Below, piece by piece: positions 6,674 to 9,496 of a stretch of DNA of 9,496 nt. The notes below the pieces were generated by a model. That model worked only from the letters and a program-made list of their open reading frames with translations, had not been told where the DNA came from and did not search any database. This DNA comes from Jatrophihabitans sp. (lineage in GTDB: Bacteria; Actinomycetota; Actinomycetes; Mycobacteriales; Jatrophihabitantaceae), in NCBI GenBank assembly GCA_025966255.1, contig JAOPVG010000357.1, positions 1 to 9,496 of the forward strand, written 5' to 3'. Made by a program: the position numbers and the translations under genes. Numbering within the stretch: the stretch's first letter is position 1; each line of letters opens with the position of its first letter.

Positions 6674-7201
6674 ATGGCTGCAACCCAGATCGCCACCTTG
6701 CACACGTCGGCCGGTGACGTCCGGGTGGAGTTGTTCGGCAACCACGCACCGAAGACGGTGAAGAACTTCACCGATCTCGCCACCGGCGGAATCGAGTGGA
6801 CGCACCCGGGCACCGGCACCAAGACCAACGACGCCCTCTACGACGGCACGATCTTCCACCGGGTCATTCCCGGCTTCATGATCCAGGGCGGCGACCCGCT
6901 CGGCGAAGGCTACGGCGGCCCGGGCTACAAGTTCGCCGACGAATTCCACCCCGATCTGACCTTCGACCGTCCCTATCTGCTGGCCATGGCCAACTCGGGG
7001 CCGAACACGAACGGCTCGCAGTTCTTCATCACCGTAGGGAGTACGCCGCACCTCAACCGCAAGCACACGATCTTCGGTGAGGTCGCCGACGCCCCGAGCC
7101 GGGCCGTCGTCGACTCGATCGCGACGACGAAAACCGCCCGCGGGGACAAGCCGGTCACCCCGATCACGATCATCTCGGTGACCCTGGAACCAGCTACGTA
7201 A
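6674..7201 (+). CDS. ppiA: Cyclophilin-type peptidyl-prolyl cis-trans isomerase
   Basis: The 175-residue single-domain cyclophilin catalyses proline cis-trans isomerisation in protein folding. It has no signal peptide, so it should be cytoplasmic. Key segments are [21 protein letters not shown] (54-74) with catalytic Arg63, Phe68, Met69 and Gln71; [15 protein letters not shown] (106-120) with Gln116 and Phe118; and [12 protein letters not shown] (126-137). The cyclosporin-contacting Trp of human cyclophilin A is replaced by Leu127, as in many bacterial members. Mycobacterial PpiA (Rv0009) has nearly the same layout ([22 protein letters not shown]). The ATG at 6674 is chosen over one at 6632 because GGAG at 6661-6664 precedes it by 9 bases and the family N-terminus fits. 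The stop overlaps the rhomboid start by one base (TAATG), so the two genes are coupled. Confidence 0.95.
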   Translation: MAATQIATLHTSAGDVRVELFGNHAPKTVKNFTDLATGGIEWTHPGTGTKTNDALYDGTIFHRVIPGFMIQGGDPLGEGYGGPGYKFADEFHPDLTFDRPYLLAMANSGPNTNGSQFFITVGSTPHLNRKHTIFGEVADAPSRAVVDSIATTKTARGDKPVTPITIISVTLEPAT

Positions 7202-8091
7202 TGACCCGACCGCCGGACGGCGGCCCGCCGGTACCTGAGGTCACCGACCAGGTCGCGCACTGCTATCGCCACCCGCACCGAGAGGCGTTGGTGCGCTGCA
7301 CCCGTTGCGACCGCCCGATCTGCCCGGATTGCATGCGGCCGGCGTCGGTCGGGTTCCACTGCCCGGACGACGTCGATAGAGCCGCCCGCACGATGCGGGC
7401 ACCGCGGACGGCCGTCGGCGCGAAGCTGTTGCAGTCACCGCCGTACGTAACCATCACCCTGGTCGCGCTGAACGTCGCCGCCTACCTCGCGACCGGTCTG
7501 CAGTCGGGGGGCACCCTGCGTAACCCCACCGAATCGCGGCTGTTCTTCGACTGGCAGCTGTTCCCGCAGGCGATCCACGACCGGCATGAGTACTACCAGC
7601 TGATCACGTCGGCGTTCCTGCACCTCAGCCCGCTGCACATCGCGGCGAACATGCTGGCCCTCGCCTTCATCGGACCCGCGCTCGAACGGCTGCTCGGCTG
7701 GTGGCGGTTCATCGCGCTGTACCTGCTGAGTGCGCTCGGCGGCAGTGTCGCGATCTACGCGTTCGGCAATCCGCTCGGGTACACCGCGGGTGCGTCGGGC
7801 GCGATCTTCGGACTGTTCGCCGCCTGCCTCGTGCTGGTGCGCAAGCTTGGGCTGGATCCGCAGTGGCTCGTCGGTACGGTCGTCATCAACTTCATCGTGA
7901 CGTTCTCGATCCCGCACATCTCGAAGCTCGGCCACTTCGGCGGCTTCGTCATCGGCGCGCTCGTCGCCGTGGCGATCGGGGGCCTGCCGAAGATGCGCGA
8001 ACGGGTGGAGCCGAAGGTGCAGGCTGCCGGGTTGGCGGCAGTGGCCGCGCTGATTGTGGTGGTGGTGGCGGTGCGCACCGCCACCTGGTGA
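7201..8091 (+). CDS. Rhomboid family intramembrane serine protease with an N-terminal zinc-binding motif
   Basis: The 296-residue protein starts with a cytoplasmic Cys/His cluster: C21, H24, C33, C36, C41, C44, H53 and C54. This B-box-like zinc finger (CYRHPHREALVRCTRC...) is common in actinobacterial rhomboids. The rhomboid core (about 80-265) has six predicted membrane helices. It contains HLSPLHIAAN (H146 and N150, oxyanion side), GYTAGASGAIFG with nucleophile Ser199, and KLGHFGGFVIGAL with catalytic His245, so the Ser-His dyad is intact. A seventh helix (about 276-292) ends the protein. Rhomboids cleave membrane-spanning substrates; the substrate here is unknown. The start overlaps the ppiA stop (TAATG), implying an operon with the cyclophilin. 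The gene converges with the PH-domain gene, with 30 bases between the stop codons. Confidence 0.93.
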   Translation: MTRPPDGGPPVPEVTDQVAHCYRHPHREALVRCTRCDRPICPDCMRPASVGFHCPDDVDRAARTMRAPRTAVGAKLLQSPPYVTITLVALNVAAYLATGLQSGGTLRNPTESRLFFDWQLFPQAIHDRHEYYQLITSAFLHLSPLHIAANMLALAFIGPALERLLGWWRFIALYLLSALGGSVAIYAFGNPLGYTAGASGAIFGLFAACLVLVRKLGLDPQWLVGTVVINFIVTFSIPHISKLGHFGGFVIGALVAVAIGGLPKMRERVEPKVQAAGLAAVAALIVVVVAVRTATW

Positions 8092-8095
8092 GCTG

Positions 8096-8116
8096 CGGGC
8101 GGCTCAGTTTCGCCCG
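8096..8116. terminator. Short hairpin between convergent genes
   Basis: CGGGCG and CGCCCG pair in a 6-base-pair stem with a 9-base loop. It lies just after the rhomboid stop and just before the end of the PH gene, so it could serve both strands. The loop contains TTT on the plus strand. It is weak on its own. Confidence 0.35.
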
Positions 8117-8121
8117 GCCGC

Positions 8122-8547
8122 TCAGTGCGGTCGGAACGCATTGACGAGTTCGGCGACGTCCTCCGGGTCGGCGCCCAGGGCCCGTCGGCTCATGACGGCG
8201 AGCACGGGTCCGGCATCGATCTCGAGCGTCGTGCTGCGGAGCCCGAGGCGGGTTCGGGTGTCGGCGCGCACGTCCTCGACCTGCGACCACGGCAGGTCGG
8301 CCCGAGTGAAAGGCGAGCGCACCCGTAACCCTTGGGCGGATACGACGAGCCGGGGCGAGAACACGAGGTCGGACACGACATAGAGCGCCAGTACCAGCGC
8401 TGCGAGGCCGGCCAACAACTGGCCGGCCCGGTCGTTCGCGAGAACGGCGATGACCACCGCGACTACCACTCCGGCCGCCGCGAGGCCGGTGAATCGGCGG
8501 TCGGCGACAAACTTCACCACTGGCGGCTGATTCGGCTCGCTGTCCAC
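8122..8547 (-). CDS. Small membrane protein with a bacterial PH-like domain (Rv0010c type)
   Basis: The 141-residue protein has a short polar N-terminus and two adjacent membrane helices (about 19-37 and 42-63). A soluble PH-like beta domain (about 64-138) follows, with LVFSPRLVVSAQGLRVRSPF, LPWSQVEDVR (85-94), TTLEID (106-111) and a final helix DPEDVAELVNAF. Pattern and position match Rv0010c of M. tuberculosis, whose function is not established. GTG at 8547 is the start, with a GGGGA ribosome binding site about 8 bases upstream. The stop is shortly before the convergent rhomboid stop. It lies 72 bases downstream of crgA on the same strand and may be co-transcribed with it. The start codon overlaps a DnaA-box-like 9-mer. 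The family match is good; the role is unknown. Confidence 0.88.
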   Translation of the reverse strand: MDSEPNQPPVVKFVADRRFTGLAAAGVVVAVVIAVLANDRAGQLLAGLAALVLALYVVSDLVFSPRLVVSAQGLRVRSPFTRADLPWSQVEDVRADTRTRLGLRSTTLEIDAGPVLAVMSRRALGADPEDVAELVNAFRPH

Positions 8548-8615
8548 AGGCTTTTCCCCAGCTGGGGATAGAACTACAGTCGTGTAATCACAGGGGTGGA
8601 AAATCTCGTGGACGA
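8540..8615. promoter_or_regulatory. Cluster of DnaA-box-like 9-mers
   Basis: Against TTGTCCACA or TTATCCACA, five near matches occur in 76 bases: CTGTCCACA (8540-8548, plus, 8/9), TTTTCCCCA (8552-8560, plus, 7/9), CTATCCCCA (8563-8571, minus, 7/9), TTTTCCACC (8595-8603, minus, 7/9) and TCGTCCACG (8607-8615, minus, 7/9). The stretch between crgA and the PH gene is also more AT-rich than its surroundings. The gene order puts this near oriC. It is a candidate DnaA-binding regulatory site rather than the origin itself, because dnaA and dnaN are not here. Confidence 0.35.
8555..8568. repeat. 14-base perfect palindrome upstream of the PH gene
   Basis: TCCCCAGCTGGGGA is perfectly self-complementary. 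On the minus strand it contains the GGGGA that serves as the PH gene ribosome binding site, so binding or folding here could affect its expression. It overlaps two of the DnaA-box-like 9-mers, which are its two halves. Confidence 0.5.
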
Positions 8616-8619
8616 CTGA

Positions 8620-8892
8620 TCAACGCCAACGAACCGCCATGATCAGCCCGAGCAACATGACGCCGAAGCCGATGGCGAAGTTCCATGCGTGCAGCCCGGC
8701 CATGATCGGGATGTGCGGCGACGTCCCGCTCGACGTCAGGTAATAGACGACCAGGTAGGCCAGGCCGAGCAGCAGTACGACCGCCATCACGATGGGATAC
8801 CAGGTGGGGCTCGGGGCCAGCGCCCGGCTCGGCGCGCTCACCGACGCCCGGGCCGGGCTGTCGGTCTTCTTGCGGACTTTGGACTTGGGCAC
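8620..8892 (-). CDS. crgA: Cell division protein CrgA
   Basis: The 90-residue protein begins MPKSKVRKK, the signature of CrgA. It has two membrane helices (about 31-52 and 66-87) and the closing LHAWNFAIGFGVMLLGLIMAVRW stretch, close to LGPWNYAIAF...RWH of mycobacterial CrgA. CrgA is a small actinobacterial divisome protein that interacts with FtsZ, FtsQ, FtsI and CwsA in mycobacteria and restrains Z-ring formation during Streptomyces sporulation. The GTG start at 8892 has GGAGAGA about 7 bases upstream. A Ser/Ala/Pro-rich cytoplasmic linker (11-30) joins the conserved N-terminus to the first helix. The gene diverges from the DUF881 gene and precedes the PH gene on the same strand, the conserved origin-proximal order. 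Confidence 0.95.
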   Translation of the reverse strand: MPKSKVRKKTDSPARASVSAPSRALAPSPTWYPIVMAVVLLLGLAYLVVYYLTSSGTSPHIPIMAGLHAWNFAIGFGVMLLGLIMAVRWR

Positions 8893-8970
8893 GTGCTCTC
8901 TCCGTGGCTTGCGGTGCTCGGCGCTCCTGGGACACCCCGGAGGGTCGACCGTGAACGCGGACGTCAGGGT

Positions 8971-8977
8971 TAGCGTA
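8971..8977. promoter_or_regulatory. Candidate bidirectional -10 shared by crgA and the DUF881 gene
   Basis: TAGCGTA reads TAGCGT on the plus strand (8971-8976) and TACGCT on the minus strand (8972-8977); both fit TANNNT. The site lies in the 120-base divergent spacer, about 80 bases before the crgA start and 37 before the DUF881 ATG. Neither direction has a convincing -35. A 10-base palindrome, GGACCGGTCC (8984-8993), lies just beside it. Confidence 0.35.
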
Positions 8978-9012
8978 GACGCCGGACCGGTCCCGGCGCA
9001 GGCCGCGCGGGT

Positions 9013-9496
9013 ATGGCAGCGGTAAGGAAGGCGGGCGCAGTGCCGCAAGGAGTGCCGCAAGGACGGCCCGAGCCGCGGCAGTGGCGGGTGCTCGTGCCGA
9101 TCGTCTGCCTCGTTGCCGGAATCGGCTTCGCGGCCAGTGCCCGGGACTCGAACGGCACCGATCTGCGGGCCCCCGGCATCGCCAGCCTGGCCGCCACGGT
9201 GCGGGACGCGGAGAGACGGGTGCAGTCCGCCGACCTCCAGGCGACGGCGCTGCAGGCCCAGATCAACCGGGCGGCGGCCCAGGCCGGCACCGGCGACACC
9301 GCCGTCGCGCGAGCGCAGGCGCGGGTGAAGCCGCTGCAGGCTCCCGGCGGCCTGACCGCAGTGCACGGCCCGGGCCTGGAGGTGGTGCTCGATGACGCCT
9401 CGGCCCAGCCAGCCGGCAACGGCGTCGATCCCAACCAGCTCGTCGTCCACCAATCGGATCTGCAGGCGGTGGTGAACGCGCTGTGGGCCGGCGGCG
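9013..9496 (+). CDS. DUF881 family membrane-anchored protein, C-terminus cut by the window edge
   Basis: 161 codons are visible and the frame is open at the edge. A short basic N-terminus is followed by one membrane helix (WRVLVPIVCLVAGIGFAASA, 24-43). Then comes a DSNGTDLRAP segment, a likely coiled coil (about 57-108) rich in Ala, Gln and Arg, and the start of the DUF881 domain: GPGLEVVLDDA (119-129) and NQLVVHQSDLQAVVNALWAGG (141-161). The family has the same place beside crgA in mycobacteria (Rv0012). Its topology resembles that of divisome-associated coiled-coil proteins, but its function is not settled. The start is uncertain. ATG 9013 has no ribosome binding site, while an in-frame GTG at 9040 has AAGGAAGG 8 bases upstream and would still keep the helix. 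Confidence 0.85.
   Translation, partial: MAAVRKAGAVPQGVPQGRPEPRQWRVLVPIVCLVAGIGFAASARDSNGTDLRAPGIASLAATVRDAERRVQSADLQATALQAQINRAAAQAGTGDTAVARAQARVKPLQAPGGLTAVHGPGLEVVLDDASAQPAGNGVDPNQLVVHQSDLQAVVNALWAGG
9040..9063 (+). repeat. Perfect 12-base tandem repeat at the start of the DUF881 gene
   Basis: GTGCCGCAAGGA occurs twice in a row, in frame, encoding VPQG VPQG. Each unit carries a GTG start-like codon and an AAGGA ribosome-binding-like element, so unit number could shift the translation start. The length is a multiple of three, so gain or loss of a unit would keep the frame. Confidence 0.8.

Noticed and set aside
5197..7066. Two overlapping long minus-strand frames (348 codons each) antisense to gatD, the lipoprotein gene and ppiA
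   Set aside because: All three plus-strand genes have intact catalytic or lipobox motifs, and the antisense translations are compositionally biased shadows.
8575..8600. A possible CRP-like operator (TGTGATTACAC on the minus strand)
   Set aside because: Only one TGTGA half-site is present; the second half required at the normal spacing is missing.
8548..8619. A tRNA gene, since tRNAs often occur near this origin-proximal block
   Set aside because: The spacer is too short to fit well and has no T-arm consensus, CCA end or cloverleaf pairing.
8620..9453. A 277-codon minus-strand frame that would extend CrgA upstream by 187 residues
   Set aside because: CrgA begins with MPKSKVRKK at a GTG with a good ribosome binding site. 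The upstream part is antisense to the DUF881 gene and has no family match.

Overview
The window is high-GC DNA of an actinobacterium. The evidence is GTG/ATG starts with GC-rich third codon positions, TANNNT -10 elements placed 6-7 bases before start codons, a MurT-GatD pair, CrgA (found only in Actinobacteria) and a DUF881 protein. The order cyclophilin, rhomboid, PH-domain membrane protein, CrgA, DUF881 matches the block beside the replication origin in many actinobacteria (Rv0009 to Rv0012 in Mycobacterium tuberculosis, with a rhomboid added as in streptomycetes). I therefore infer an origin-proximal chromosomal region. The species cannot be named from this sequence. No mobile element, CRISPR array, rRNA or tRNA is visible.

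Left part (1-1960): a divergent pair of envelope genes. A minus-strand gene, cut by the window edge, encodes the N-terminal sandwich-like domain often seen in front of glycosyltransferases. Opposite it lies a LytR-CpsA-Psr (LCP) glycopolymer phosphotransferase. The 127-base spacer holds a 17-base palindrome and a -10 element for each direction.

Middle (1960-6670): a secreted S53 (sedolisin/kumamolisin) acid protease with an intact E-D-D-S active site ends at a strong hairpin. Next comes the overlapping murT-gatD operon, which makes the lipid II D-isoglutamine amidase. This MurT has no Cys4 zinc ribbon. A lipoprotein gene with its own promoter follows.

Right part (6670-9496): cyclophilin PpiA is translationally coupled to a rhomboid protease carrying a zinc-binding N-terminus. 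They converge on a minus-strand pair, crgA then a small PH-domain membrane protein. A DUF881 gene diverges from crgA and runs off the right edge. The theme is cell envelope and division: glycopolymer ligation (LCP), peptidoglycan amidation (MurT-GatD), divisome control (CrgA) and membrane proteolysis (rhomboid).

No clearly new multi-gene system is evident. The points most worth a second look are a cluster of five DnaA-box-like 9-mers between crgA and the PH gene, a repeated leaderless-promoter layout that fixes several start codons, the ribbon-less MurT, and a near-symmetric -10 shared by crgA and the DUF881 gene.
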